In this document: positions 1 to 10,262 of the stretch, one piece after another
Position numbering within the stretch: position 1 is the first letter of the stretch
Layout: every line of letters starts with the position of its first letter
Assembly (NCBI GenBank): GCA_015832175.1
Contig: WJXW01000004.1
Location: forward strand, 2,170,001 to 2,234,000
Source of the DNA: Paraphaeosphaeria minitans
Taxonomy: Eukaryota; Ascomycota; Dothideomycetes; Pleosporales; Didymosphaeriaceae
Reading direction: 5' to 3'
Length of the DNA stretch: 64,000 bases
The notes under the pieces: generated by a model
Database searches by the model: none
What the model was told of the DNA's origin: nothing
Seen by the model: the letters and a program-made list of their open reading frames with translations, nothing else
Made by a program: the position numbers and the translations under genes

Positions 1-584
1 GAAAGAAGCAGCCACTTGCAACGCAAGCATGCCGCCCTGCGCGAAGCCAAACAGCACCACCTCCCGCGCGGCGTATCCGCACTTTGCCATCAAACCTTGC
101 TTGATGACTTTGTCCAAGACGAGTCCCGCGGAGGCGGCAAAGCCTGTGTCTGTGTCCATCTCGCCGCTGTGCTGGTCAAACACCATGTCGTCGCCCCAGT
201 GGAAGCCGGGCAGGTCGAAGGGCAGCGGCGCGGGCGCACGGAGGGATAGACATGCCGTCTCTGGGAGGTTGAGCTGGGTGGCGAGCTTTGTGAAGGGTTC
301 GTGGGTGTCGCCGAGGCCGTGGAGGAGGATGAGGATGTTGGTGGCGGGTTGGGAGGGCGGCGCTGGGGGGCGTTAGTGGGAAGAAGGCGCCACGTTGTCT
401 CCGACGGTCCGTCTACGGTGCGATATCAAAGGTCCGAGACTGGGATGAAAGGCCGGGGGGAAGACTGCGATGAAAGACTTGCGATGAAAGGCTGGGACGA
501 AACACTGGGATGAAACGTACGGGGTGTGACGCTCAGGATCACCGAGGACGGAAAGTCGGCCTGTGTGGGAAGGCGGCCGGGCAT
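1..584 (-). CDS. Alpha/beta hydrolase, phospholipase/carboxylesterase (LYPLA) type, 3' part off the window
   Basis: Two exons are visible, 584-521 and 362-1, giving the first 142 residues; the rest lies beyond the left edge. The start ATG (584-582) begins MPGRLPTQADF. The intron (520-363) has a GTACGT donor and a CACTAAC branch point just before CAG. The protein shows the family's N-terminal strand and oxyanion motif NILILLHGLGD, the HWGDDM segment, and the nucleophile elbow. That elbow reads GFAQGG rather than the usual GFSQGG, so Ala129 (codon at 40-42) sits where the catalytic Ser is expected. Acyl-protein thioesterases and carboxylesterases of this family are normally cytosolic serine hydrolases. 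This copy may be a non-catalytic family member or use another chemistry. The fold assignment is fairly sure; activity cannot be inferred. Confidence 0.8.
440..515. repeat. Five imperfect 11-bp repeats inside the hydrolase intron
   Basis: On the minus strand the unit is TTTCATCSCAG, with one copy TTTCGTCCCAG. Copies lie at 440-450, 465-475, 478-489, 492-502 and 505-515. Every copy ends in CAG, so each resembles a 3' splice site. Confidence 0.7.
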
Positions 585-1462
585 TGTGGCGCTGGGCGAG
601 AAGACATTCGCGGGCGTCGTGGTGGGGTGAGTGAGGCTGTGGAGCTGGTTTCGGTGGAGAATGAGCTGTACTGTTAACGCGCACCTACGCCAAGGAACGG
701 AAAGAGCGGGAGGGACGCTTGAGAACGGTCCACACTACCCTGAAGAGCACCGAGTGCATACTATCTCGATGGTTGCCAGATGGACTGGACTGCTACCAGG
801 AAGCTGGCGTGTGTGTGTGCCTGTTGTGCCTCTACCTAGTCCATCACAGCCTTGGAGCCCGGCATCTGCTCCACAATTAAGCTTTGCCAAGGATGCGTGC
901 CAAAGCTTGGTAGAACGTGGTTAGCTTCAAAACCAGTGCGTATGCGTCCAGACCTTCCTTGTCCACTCACGCCCTCGCCGAACATCCGCCCTGCATCTAT
1001 GCAAGGCCGAAACAGCGGACATCCGGCATCGCCACCAATTGTCACTGCCGGACGACCCACCCGTGCGTAATGGCACCCTGATGACGCCTCAAGTCAATGA
1101 TGTGGCTTCATGCACCTATCCAGGAGCCGTACCGCTAGTTGTGGCTCAGCGGGCCTTCTGCAGCTGGGCAGCGTCCTGCTGAGGGGCAGAGATGCAGCAA
1201 TTGGGCCACCACCTGCAATATGGGCCGCCGGTGACGGCATCTCAGCTTGTGTGTTGTGCCTGGGATGGGACCTGGGTCTGGGTCGTCACGAGCTAGGTAC
1301 TGCAGGCGGGGCAGCGTTATTTATAAGGCTTCCGCTGCCGCTCCCACATGCTTTTCAATCCCAAGCTATTCCACACCTCAATCGCCATCATTCCTTGATC
1401 TTGTACGGATCGAGACTTCTATTCAAACCCTCATCTCTACCTACACACTACACATCGCCAAT
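585..1462. other. Intergenic region between divergent hydrolase and cipC genes
   Basis: No reading frame here looks coding. The right part is the cipC promoter, with an AGGGG stress-element-like pentamer near 1178-1186 and a TATA-like box near 1320. The last 100 bases before the cipC start are pyrimidine-rich, typical of a highly expressed fungal leader. Confidence 0.6.
1320..1328 (+). promoter_or_regulatory. TATA-like box of cipC
   Basis: TTTATAAGG lies about 140 bases upstream of the cipC ATG and is followed by a C/T-rich tract, the usual arrangement for a strong inducible ascomycete promoter. It was read by eye; the transcription start is not known. Confidence 0.5.
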
Positions 1463-1931
1463 ATGCCTTTCGGATGGGGAGAGTCTGAGCAGGCCTACGA
1501 CCAGGTCTACCAGAACGACAACTTCGAGAACCACAAGAGCTCCTTCGGCCACGAGCTTGTGGCGGGCGGTGCCGCTTTCGCCGGCTTCAAGGCGTTTGAG
1601 GACCACCAGCGCAAGGAGGGCAAGCCTGTGTCCCACCAGTTCGCAAAGGAGGTGCTCGCTGGCTTCGCGGTATGTTAACCTTCCGTCCTCCTAGCTCTAC
1701 ATGGGAGACACATTCTACGGACAACGTGCTGACGCAACTCAGGGTGCTGAGGTCGACAAGCTCGCCGAGACCAAGGGCGAGGACTGGTTCGACAAGGAGA
1801 AGGCCAAGCGCCAGGCCAAACACAACGCTGAGCGCATGTATGACGAGCACTACGTCGACAACCACGGTGCCGACCAGTACGACCCTAACCAGTACGGCGC
1901 CCCGCAGCACTTCGAGCGCCGCGGCTGGTAG
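1463..1931 (+). CDS. cipC: CipC-like antibiotic/stress response protein (DUF3759)
   Basis: Two exons, 1463-1669 and 1743-1931, encode 131 residues. The intron (GTATGT...CTCAG, phase 0) joins GFA to GAEVDK. The N-terminus MPFGWGES, the AGGAAFAGFKAFEDHQRKEG block and the His/Asp/Tyr-rich tail are hallmarks of the CipC family, named from the concanamycin-induced protein of Aspergillus nidulans. There is no signal peptide or membrane segment, so the protein is small, soluble and probably cytosolic. Its biochemical role is unknown; in other fungi it is abundant and rises under stress or infection-like growth. A TATA-like box and a pyrimidine-rich leader suggest strong expression. It ends only 92 bases from the stop codon of the convergent esterase gene, so the two 3' UTRs probably overlap. 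Confidence 0.93.
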
Positions 1932-2023
1932 ACACGTTCACCAGCGTGACGTGTATAACGAACTGAAATAAACAAATATCTTCACACTCTTCTTTACTGT
2001 CAATCGTGAAATACTCCGCCCCT

Positions 2024-3205
2024 CTAGTGCCGTTGAGTCCCATTCGACCGCACCTTCGCATTGAACACCACCTCTGGCCACTCCTTCACCTCGCCTTCCA
2101 ACAACGCGGTATCGTACTCCCCGCCCCTGACAAACTCCCAAAACGCACCCGCATACGTCTTCAACAGCGCATCCATCCTCGATCCAGTCACATTGCCCAA
2201 ATCCACCTGCGCCGTCGTGTTCGGAATCTGCGGTAACAGCTCCACCCACAGCGAAACATCGCTAAACGCCAAATGCGCGCTGCCCTCCACCGTCGTCCAG
2301 TCCAACCACCCCGGCGCCGTCTTCGACTCATTGTAATAACTTTCCGCGAAGAGCGGCCATGAATCCGCGTCCTGGGCGAAGTGATTCGGATTCATCGTCA
2401 TGAAGTACGGCCTACCACGCATGCTCGCATTGACCGAGTCCCCAAAGAGCCCACCGTCGATATTGAACCCCGCGCCGATGCTCGAATCGCGATCCATCGC
2501 CCCCGTCGCCGCCGCGCCCCCGATGGAATGCCCAAACGCGCCGTACGCCGCGGCGTTGAAGTAGGCGCCGTACGTCTCCACCAGCGCGGGGAAGCCGTCC
2601 GGCCCCAGGAGGTGCAGCAGGTCTGCGCGCCGGAACTCGTATATCTCCACAACCAACGCGTCGCTGTACGGCATGTAGATGTCCCAGCCGACGACGCCCG
2701 GGTTGCCGTACGGAAGGGCCAGGTACGGCGCTTCGCCGGGGTGGTCCAGCGCGAGAACCGTGTAGCCTTGCGATGCGAGTTCCGACAGCAGAGAGGTGAA
2801 GTATCCCGCGTTCATGCCGCCGCCGGGACCAAATACCAGCGTCGGCCAGGTCTTGAGTTTGTCTACATCGGCGCGCTCGGAGAGCAGCGGGGCCTGCCAC
2901 TGCAGCGTCGTCTCCAGGGATTGTAGATCCGCGGGCAGGATGTTGAAGACTTCACCCCAGATGGCCGCGGAGGTGGGGTCGAAGTAGGGGACACTGGAGT
3001 TGGGGGCGGGGGATGCGCGCGTGGGGTAGTAGATGCTTGTCAGGTAGAAGGTACCCGGGCCTGGGGTGGGGTCGTCGGGGGTGCTGTGGTTGAAGATGTG
3101 CTGGGTGAAGCCGACGTTGTAGGGGCCGGAGGGGGCGGGAAGCTGGATTCCGTCCACCAAGAGGCAGAGCGGGAGGAGCGATGCGAGTGCGGTGGGGATG
3201 TGCAT
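2024..3205 (-). CDS. Secreted PAF-acetylhydrolase-like serine esterase
   Basis: A single exon encodes 393 residues. I chose the ATG at 3205 because it starts a clear signal peptide (MHIPTALASLLPLCLL, then a polar stretch); the frame stays open further upstream but adds only non-hydrophobic sequence from a weak start. The protein matches the platelet-activating-factor acetylhydrolase isoform II / chlorophyllase-like alpha/beta hydrolases: an FGPGGG oxyanion loop near residue 125, LALDHPGEA, and the nucleophile elbow GHSIGG with Ser227. A later SAHLAFSD segment is a good candidate for the catalytic His, and Asp in NIDGG for the acid. Several NxS/T sequons fit secretion. The likely role is hydrolysis of short-chain esters or phospholipids outside the cell. 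The substrate is not predictable. Confidence 0.85.
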   Translation of the reverse strand: MHIPTALASLLPLCLLVDGIQLPAPSGPYNVGFTQHIFNHSTPDDPTPGPGTFYLTSIYYPTRASPAPNSSVPYFDPTSAAIWGEVFNILPADLQSLETTLQWQAPLLSERADVDKLKTWPTLVFGPGGGMNAGYFTSLLSELASQGYTVLALDHPGEAPYLALPYGNPGVVGWDIYMPYSDALVVEIYEFRRADLLHLLGPDGFPALVETYGAYFNAAAYGAFGHSIGGAAATGAMDRDSSIGAGFNIDGGLFGDSVNASMRGRPYFMTMNPNHFAQDADSWPLFAESYYNESKTAPGWLDWTTVEGSAHLAFSDVSLWVELLPQIPNTTAQVDLGNVTGSRMDALLKTYAGAFWEFVRGGEYDTALLEGEVKEWPEVVFNAKVRSNGTQRH

Positions 3206-4660
3206 TGTCTTCTTGTTGTCCTTTGTTCGTTTGAATTGTGGACGGGGCGTAAGATGGTTATGTAGGAAGGGCTCAACGTCACGGCACCGAGACCTTTCTA
3301 TATTATACCATACGGGTGTGGCCTGGCTTTGGTTCGCGCGCATATAGTGGATGATACGCAGCCCTAACATGCACGAAGGATGTATCTTTGATCTGTCCCG
3401 CTAATCTGATTGGGCAATTGTGTAGCAGACCTGCCTATTCGGTGCAAGAGCTCACGCTTAGGCGCATTTGCGTAACCTGAATCTTGCGTCAACTCTCTTC
3501 ACAACGTTGTTGTAGGTAAGCCTTGATCTTCGTTGTTCTAAGACACACCTAGTATCCGCGTTGTTGCGGCGCCGGCTTCCCGAGTGAAATTCGCAGGAGT
3601 GTGCTTCGGTATCAAGGTCGGTGCGGGCTGTGTGCTTTGGCTCATGTTGTTTTCGGGAAACGTGAGTGTCTTGTCAGCAAGATTTCGAAGTAGGGCCCAA
3701 TTTCATTTCGGTCGAATTACTAAAGTATCTGCATAGTTCTGGTTCACATAGGCGGCCGCGAACAGTTTGAAGACCGATCTTCATGAGAGGGTCTGGGACA
3801 TTATAGCCTGAAATCTCTGTCTGCCCTTGCCCTTCCAAGGATCCAGATGTCGAGCAGCACAACATATCGATATCAGTCAGACAGCTTTATTTTCCACAGC
3901 GATGACTAGGTTCCCGCCTAGGTTAGGAGCAGAATGAGCTGGGGCTAGCGTCGGCTGTGATCGCGTCGTTGCTTTCCTTGTAGCCCAGAGTTCCATCGAT
4001 TTGCGTGTGGGGGCCGTAAACGCAGGTAACCATGACAAGTCCTAACACATCCGTATCGCCGTGGCAATGAGGAAGGATTGAACAGAGGACAACTCGAGTG
4101 CACTTAACAAAGTTACTTTGTCGCTGCTTATCCATTGATGCATCGCGGCATCTCTGCGAAGACGGACTCCAGATGAGTTGATTAGTAGAACGACTATATG
4201 CAGCCTAGCGCTTGCAGAAATCAGAAGTGAAGAGTGCATCAATGTGAAAAGTCAAACGTACTGAGCTGCACACTACATCTCGTGATCTAGGTAGCCGTTT
4301 TCCGAAATACGTTTTGGAGATCGCCAGACACTGTCCCGGTGACTTTGGCGTCTGATCAGGGCGTGCGTCTGCTTCTCGTGATGGGCAATCTATTCAAACT
4401 GTGCAATAGATCTTGAGGGGAAACAAAGCTCAAAAAGCCTTCGCTATATATAACTGTCATCATCATCTGTTCACAAGGGAGTCTGTCGGCTGCATTTCCA
4501 CCTGGATTCAGCATCAACAATCCTACTCTTGTATAGATTTCGTTGTCTTTGCCTGTACTCCTAAAAAAATTGAAAGCTGAGAGCGGGAGACAACTGGTTT
4601 TGGTTTCCATGCAAAGAATAACATTTCAGCTCTCTAGAGCTCGTCTTGATCATCTGGATA
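3206..4660. other. Gene-poor stretch upstream of the esterase
   Basis: The first ~200 bases are the esterase promoter. Beyond that only short interrupted frames occur on both strands, none with recognisable protein similarity. The part near 4360-4600 lies downstream of the HET relic and may be its decayed 3' half, but no motif proves it. Confidence 0.5.
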
Positions 4661-5214
4661 CTACCCGTCGAAGCATATTTCATACACATCGCCTGGTGAG
4701 GCTCTATTGAATAGCCCACCATTAGAGCTGGTTGAAGTCGCTGCTGCGAAGGATATGTATGAGTTCGAGTACATGGCCGCCATCTGGCCTCCTTCGTCTC
4801 TCCAATCGTCTTTGTCGTCTTGCACGATACACAGCGAATCGATCCATAGATACTTCAAGACAAGATTCCTGGTCAATTCCAGCGCATCTTAGAAAGTGAG
4901 CGGCCATGAGACCCACTCTAAACCTTTCTTGTGTTGACCAAGATTTCTTTTCGTAGTGCCACGTTGTCTGTGCGGGTCTTTACCCCAACAATAGCTTAAG
5001 AATGCGTTCTGTTCCGGTTCGCCTATGTCGATTCATAAAGACATATTCTCCCTGGTCCATGGATTTTGACTATACGTGTTGGTAAAGTTCGTGGTTCTAG
5101 ACCAGCCGACTTATCCTTCCACATTTTCACGAACCTGGCTGCGGCATTTGGGTCTTCGAAGCAGTAGTATCTGGCTTGATGATCGGCCACGGGCACGTAT
5201 TCATTCAAGAACAT
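4661..5214 (-). pseudogene. Degenerate HET (heterokaryon incompatibility) domain gene
   Basis: On the minus strand the hallmarks of a HET domain appear in the right order but in broken frames. LPTRIVKI with an ICLYES strand (about 5108-5030) is followed by a stop. A shifted frame then gives AFLSYCWGKD (about 5008-4978). An in-frame TAA follows PLTF at about 4891, then YLWIDSLCIVQDDKDDW and SYISFAAATS...NGGLF, ending at a TAG at 4661. HET proteins act in non-self recognition between fungal individuals, where the domain triggers a cell-death reaction. At least one frame change and one internal stop lie inside the conserved core, so the gene looks dead. An unusual intron could remove one lesion but not plausibly both. 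No intact C-terminal part was found. Confidence 0.75.
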
Positions 5215-6130
5215 TAAACGTGCACAACTAAATAGTCTTGGTAATCCAAAAGTCTGAGCTGCCCTTGAGTGCTGGTCAGGGACTCGGATAGTTGGCTACG
5301 ATACGAGAGCGCCAGCCGTCAGCTAACCTGCCTAGGGAACATTTTGACGTTTCACACCGTAGAATACATCTGGCATACCTAGATAGTAACCGTAGTATCT
5401 CTCATGTGCCCTAAATTTAGATGACTGCGAAGGAGCCTCGCCTGGTACAGCAAATATGTGCGAGGAAGAAGCATGCTCTCCCAGCCCAATAGAAAATTAT
5501 CGATGCATAACACCCAAAGACCCTTTTCCAGCTACCTGCAAGCTCTACTGATCTATCATTACAGGAAATTCTTAACGGTTCTAGTATTTTCGTCAAACGC
5601 CAGACCCTTTTACGAGCAACTACATTTCGATTATGTGGCACACCAGCATACATGAAGGGCAGCCTGCCCTGCTGGATCTGAGAAAAGAGTTGAGCGTTGC
5701 TCTCCTTGGCTCCTAAAATTTCGGTCCCTGGAAGTCTCCACACACATCGCAACGTCGGATTATATGCTGTGGCCCATTCGCCACTGTAATCGGCGCATAC
5801 GTCCTCAAAACTATTCATTACTTTTAGCGACCGCTCCGAGCTATCCTGTGACTACCACTGATTTTTACGAATTCCTTTTCTTCCCTCTTCTCGTGTAAGA
5901 GTGTAGAACGGTATCTCACCCACACATGAACTGAATTAGCCAGAAATTATAAGAATAACCACCGTCAGCCATCAGTCGGCCAAACTCATGACATACTGGA
6001 TATACTACATTATATGAACCCCACCCCCATTATCCCTACGAATCATGTAAATTCTAATTCCTCCCCATGCCGTCCGCTCTGACTTCAGACCCCATTGCAT
6101 CTCCAATGCACGCCCTTCACTTCCACACGA
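5215..6130. other. Stretch upstream of the HET relic with one 133-codon frame
   Basis: A minus-strand ATG frame runs from 5818 to 5417 (133 residues, starting MNSFEDVCADYSGEW). It resembles no family I recognise. It could be a decayed 5' exon of the HET relic or a chance frame. The rest, including the 3' flank of the membrane protein gene, shows nothing. Confidence 0.35.
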
Positions 6131-8246
6131 CTATCTATAATACACACCTCGCCCGCTCTGCTTCGTTTTCACGTCCTCCCCTGCACCCACAATCTCCGGC
6201 AGCGGCTTATTCTTCACCATCTGAAAATCAAAATTTTGCCCAGGCCCAGCCTCTATATTCTCTTTCTCCCACGACGCCGGGCCGAGCAATGCTGCGATGC
6301 TGGGATCCGCGCTCAGTCGCTTTGTCAGAGCAGCTTGGGGAGGACGCTGCACCTGTTGCGTGCCAGTGGCCGTAAGTGGCATGGGAACAGCAGGGAGTTT
6401 GGCAGGCGGCGGCGGACGCGGGGGCAGGGGTGGTGGTGGTGGTGGTCTAGATCTCGCCGGGACTGCTGGGGAACGCTCTGAGTGTAATTTCCGCTGGGGT
6501 GTAAGGACATCTGCATCATGTTTCGTTGTAGTGTCTTTCTGCGCTGGTGCTGGCGGACCACTTCCACGCACGCCTAGCAGAATTGCGGAGGACGACTTCA
6601 CCAGCATCTTGTCCTGTCCCGTATATCCCTGCATCTTCTTTCGCGGCACCTGCGCGCCCGCAGACGCAGACACAGACGCACCAGGCGCACTTTTATGTCT
6701 CGCATGCCTCCCGACTGCCCTCGCGACATCCGTCCCGGGTATAGTCGTCCCATTGAGTATCGCAAACGCGATCTGACCCGCTGTAGCCCTTCGCTCGTCG
6801 CCATCATGGCTGCCGCGAGGGCTCGTGGAGCCGCTGCGCGAGCTCCAGCCTACGCTGTCGACAGTTGTAAACGTGCTCAGACGGTGGGGGCGCGTCAACG
6901 ATACGGAAGAGTGCGCGTTCCGAGCTCGGTACAATCGATGTGAAGGGTCTGTGGCGGGAAACTGCGTTTGGGAGCGTGAGGCAGCGACAGCCAGTGGGGA
7001 AGGGGCTGCAGGATGGACGGCGCGCCAGTTGGAGGGTGCGTATTGAGCTGGAATGGACAGTGGTACGAAGCCCGATGATGAGACGAGAGCGGACATGCGT
7101 GGTGGGAGAGGAAGTTTGGGAGTTGACAGAGAGGGTTGGAAGAATAGCGGAGGGAGTCCAGCTGACGGGTTGTGAGCTAGTGTTGCGTAAGCGGCAGGAA
7201 CCGGCGGTGGGTGTACGTGGGAAGTGTATATCCCTGTGCCAAGAGAGCGAATGGAAGCCGATACTGCAGTGCCGTCTGAGCCGGCTGTTGAGTTCAGGTC
7301 GAGCGTATCAACGTCTGCGTTGGACATGTTCGAGTGCGTGCTTCGATGGGTTGAGAAGGATACACCCCTTCTGCTGAATCCGTTCGATGCGACTGATGTG
7401 CTGCGGGAGCGTGATTGCCTGGGAGAGATAGTGGGCGTAATTGTTGGCGTAGAAATATGTGGTGTATGTTTATAGGTGAGCAAATGCGCTTCGAACGGTC
7501 GCCTTACGGTTGCTAGCATGCCGAAAAGTGCGCACGATGCCACCCTGCCAGCTAATCAGCGAAGAGGACAATGTGCTTTGGGGTAGACATACAAGGCCAT
7601 CATTGCGAAAGCAATGCCTACTCGACCTACCTGGCACGTCGTGCCGATCTCCCAGCTATTCAAGCCTCGAGCACCAGGCAAGCAGCTTGGGCGTCTAGCG
7701 ACGATGATCATGTTCCAGCCGCTGGTCAGCAGCCATAACATGCATAGAGTCCCGCCACAACGGACCGCGATGTATGAAGTTTTCTTATCCTTGGCGGGAA
7801 GCTGCCCTTGGTGTCGCCATATCCTCTGTTTTAGAGAGAAGATACTGTGAAGGACAATGTAAGCTAACGTTGCAAGCGCCTAAGAAGGTCAGCAAACCCT
7901 GGCAGATACAGTGCGTAGTCAAAGTTAGGTGCACCGTGTTACCCAAAGAGGAGCAGTGCGACTCCCATACTTTAGATTAGTACTGTAAGTGGTTCGTACG
8001 TACCGAAGTGAAAGTCAGAACCTCCGACGCAACGTTGGTCGAGTCATCCGGATCAGAGACAATCTCGTATATTTGGACGATAATGCAGAGTATAGAACAG
8101 ACGAAAAGAACATTGAGAATACCGGTGAAGGCAATGACGGTCTTTTGGCGCCGCGTCACTCTGGCTCGACTCAAGTGGGGAATCACCGAGACCTCCACTT
8201 TGGCTGGCAGCTGCCCAGATGCACCGCCGCCGGTCGACTCAGCCAT
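6131..8246 (-). CDS. Four-helix membrane protein with long proline-rich cytoplasmic tail
   Basis: Four exons are inferred: 8246-8004, 7969-7943, 7879-7593 and 7544-6131, encoding about 656 residues. Splicing is supported by GTACGT and GTATGT donors, ACTAATC and CTGAC branch points, and unbroken hydrophobic helices across joins. The second exon is only 27 bases (YGSRTAPLW). Four membrane segments are visible: VIAFTGILNVLFVCSILCII near 40-60, ALATLAYIVLHSIF, a stretch ending LWLLTSGWNMIIV, and VGIAFAMMALVASCALFGML. The last ~440 residues are Ser/Pro/Ala-rich and disordered-looking, with an SRPPPPPPLPPRPPPP run that could bind SH3 or profilin-type partners. The topology resembles MARVEL-like or Sur7-like fungal membrane proteins, but I cannot assign a family. 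The tail is probably cytoplasmic. The function is unknown. Confidence 0.75.
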
Positions 8247-9162
8247 CAAGTGACCGAGTGTTCAGCTTGTAGTAAGACAGACTTCGATTTGGTTCATAAG
8301 AGAGGGAAAACAGACAACAGAGCGAAAAGAGCGGCGACAGGTGCATCTCGAAAAGAATGTACCAGCGAAGAGCACCAAAGCTGAGGAATGCGGAGTGGTG
8401 GAGGTGACATCCGGTGCCTCAGCTCCGGAATTGAGCCTGAAAGATAGCCTCTTACGGAAAGTGTCTCAAAAGAGAAAGAACATGTTTATAGTAATCTAGC
8501 GGCTGAGATGTACATGGAATAAATCCGACGCGCGCCAAAAAAAAATTGACGTGCGCAAGGGAGTAGAGGCGGATGTTGGACGAAAGGGAGTCTCAGCCAA
8601 ACTGGGTGGTGGTGGCTGCGGTTCTGCTAGCAACGTCTGAAGTGTTTCGGATTCAATGTAAGCTCCCCACAGCAGGCAGCCGATTTCCTCAAACAACCTC
8701 GATTACCACAATGGCGCGTAAAGTTGGCATAATGATGGTATTCATGTTGGAAGTTGAGAGGATAGTCGGCATCCGGTGCACACGCCGCGACACGTGCATT
8801 CCGGGGTACCAGGGGTCAGTTGCATTGCTGCATAGGCTTATAACCCTTGATTATGCCGGTCATCTCAGGCACCAGTAGGCTTCCATGTGCTATCGGGGGC
8901 AGGCTCCGACGCAATCCAATAAGCTCTCTCTTCCTCAACGCATGTCCACGTTTGTGCTACGACAACGGTTGCGCCGTTCTACCTGCATGTGTTTTGTTTG
9001 AGAGTTATGAAGGCCACGCATTCCGTCGTGGTCGATGCGTGTCATGTGCAAGCTCTGGATGATGTCCATTTGATCGATGCTTCATTTGTGCTTCCGCAGC
9101 CACTGCAAAAGCACGTAGACGGTTGAAGGCGGTGCTATCAGGAATCACCGGCGGAGCTTGAC
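8247..9162. other. Intergenic region, promoter of membrane protein and 3' flank of SNARE gene
   Basis: No coding signal is seen. An A9 run occurs at about 8537-8545. The sequence is mixed in composition without repeats of note. Confidence 0.5.
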
Positions 9163-9952
9163 TCAGAGAATGAGAAGCAGAACAAGCAACAGTATGAGGA
9201 CTGCGATGAGGACTGCGATGCAGCAGCTGGACCAGCGATCTTCGTTCTTCTTGATGACCCAGCCGACTTTCTTGATGCCCGTCTGCAGTTTGCCCTGGAC
9301 TCGGTCGGCTACGTTGTCGACGTCGTTGAGAAGGTCTCCCTGTTCCTCGAGTTCGCGGCCCATGTCATCAGCCTGCTGGCGCAGATTGCCAACGGTGCGG
9401 AAGACGCCGTCCAGCTGCTCGTCTTGGTCGTGCATCAGCTCCATCTGGCGCTCCTGCTCGAACTGCGCGTAGCCATCCTCGTCTTCGAACGAGTCGGGAT
9501 CGGGCAGCATGTCTCCGTTGGCGGCGGCCTTGCCCTTGTTCTGGGCATCTTGCACGGTGCGCTGCAGCTCGTCGCGCATGTTCGCGACCTCGTCGCCCAC
9601 GTCCTTGACGAGCTTCCGCCGCCGCTCGACCTCGTCAATCTCCAGCCCGAACTTGTAAGGGTCGTGCTCGACCGCCGTAACGCTCGCCATGAGGTCCTCA
9701 AGGTCCTGGCTGAGCTCCTGCAGCGTCTGTTCGAGCTCATTGCGGGCTTCGCGAAGCTCGGGCGAATTGGCCGACGAGGCCGAGGACCGTATGCGACGGT
9801 AGGAAGCAAACAGTGGACGTGACGTATTCAGCGCCGAGAGGACGTCGCTGTGAACGTATCAGTAGGCGTATCCAAGCAGCGGGATGCGGGATGCGGGACA
9901 CGCACACTTGCACCTGCAGGAACGGGTCCTCGTCGTTGGATGTGGTCATCAT
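9163..9952 (-). CDS. TLG1: t-SNARE of the syntaxin-6/Tlg1 family
   Basis: Two exons, 9952-9906 and 9847-9163, encode about 243 residues. The first exon gives MMTTSNDEDPFLQVQ, and the second continues VDVLSALNTSRPLF, the start of the syntaxin-6 N-terminal three-helix domain. The intron has a GTGCGT donor and a TTCACAG acceptor. A Qc-type SNARE helix follows (about residues 155-215) with heptads around GVFRTVGNLRQQADDMG and the zero-layer Gln in the family position, and the chain ends in a Leu/Ile/Val tail anchor. Tlg1 proteins sit on the trans-Golgi and endosomes, where they fuse retrograde and endocytic vesicles. The N-terminal motif, SNARE core and tail anchor make this a confident call. The gene is divergent from the methyltransferase gene across 310 bases. 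Confidence 0.92.
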
Positions 9953-10262
9953 CTTGGCTGCGGAACGCTGGAACGCTGGAACGCTTGCAAATGAAGACAC
10001 GAAACTACAGCAGTCGAGGACGTGCGTGTTGTACTTCAAGCCATGCCCAGATGCTGCATGCTGCATTGTAGACGCCCATCACCGCCATCGCCTAGAGAGC
10101 ACGGACCGTCCAGGTCGGCATCTGCCCAAATTCACTCCGACGCGCTCCACTTTGCACATAACCCACCACAGTGCATGCAACCCGCAGCTTTCCTCATGCG
10201 GCTCAGATCTGTGACTTGGATTCCCCAGGAGCGCCACACCGACAGACGAATACGGCTGAAAC
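9953..10262. promoter_or_regulatory. Divergent promoter between TLG1 and METTL25-like gene
   Basis: Only 310 bases separate the two start codons, so both promoters and leaders must share this space. The TLG1 side holds a small tandem repeat (9961-9986). No TATA box is evident. Confidence 0.6.
9961..9986. repeat. Three 9-bp tandem copies in the TLG1 leader
   Basis: GGAACGCT recurs three times in a row, spaced by one T, just upstream of the TLG1 start codon (minus-strand leader). Confidence 0.7.
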
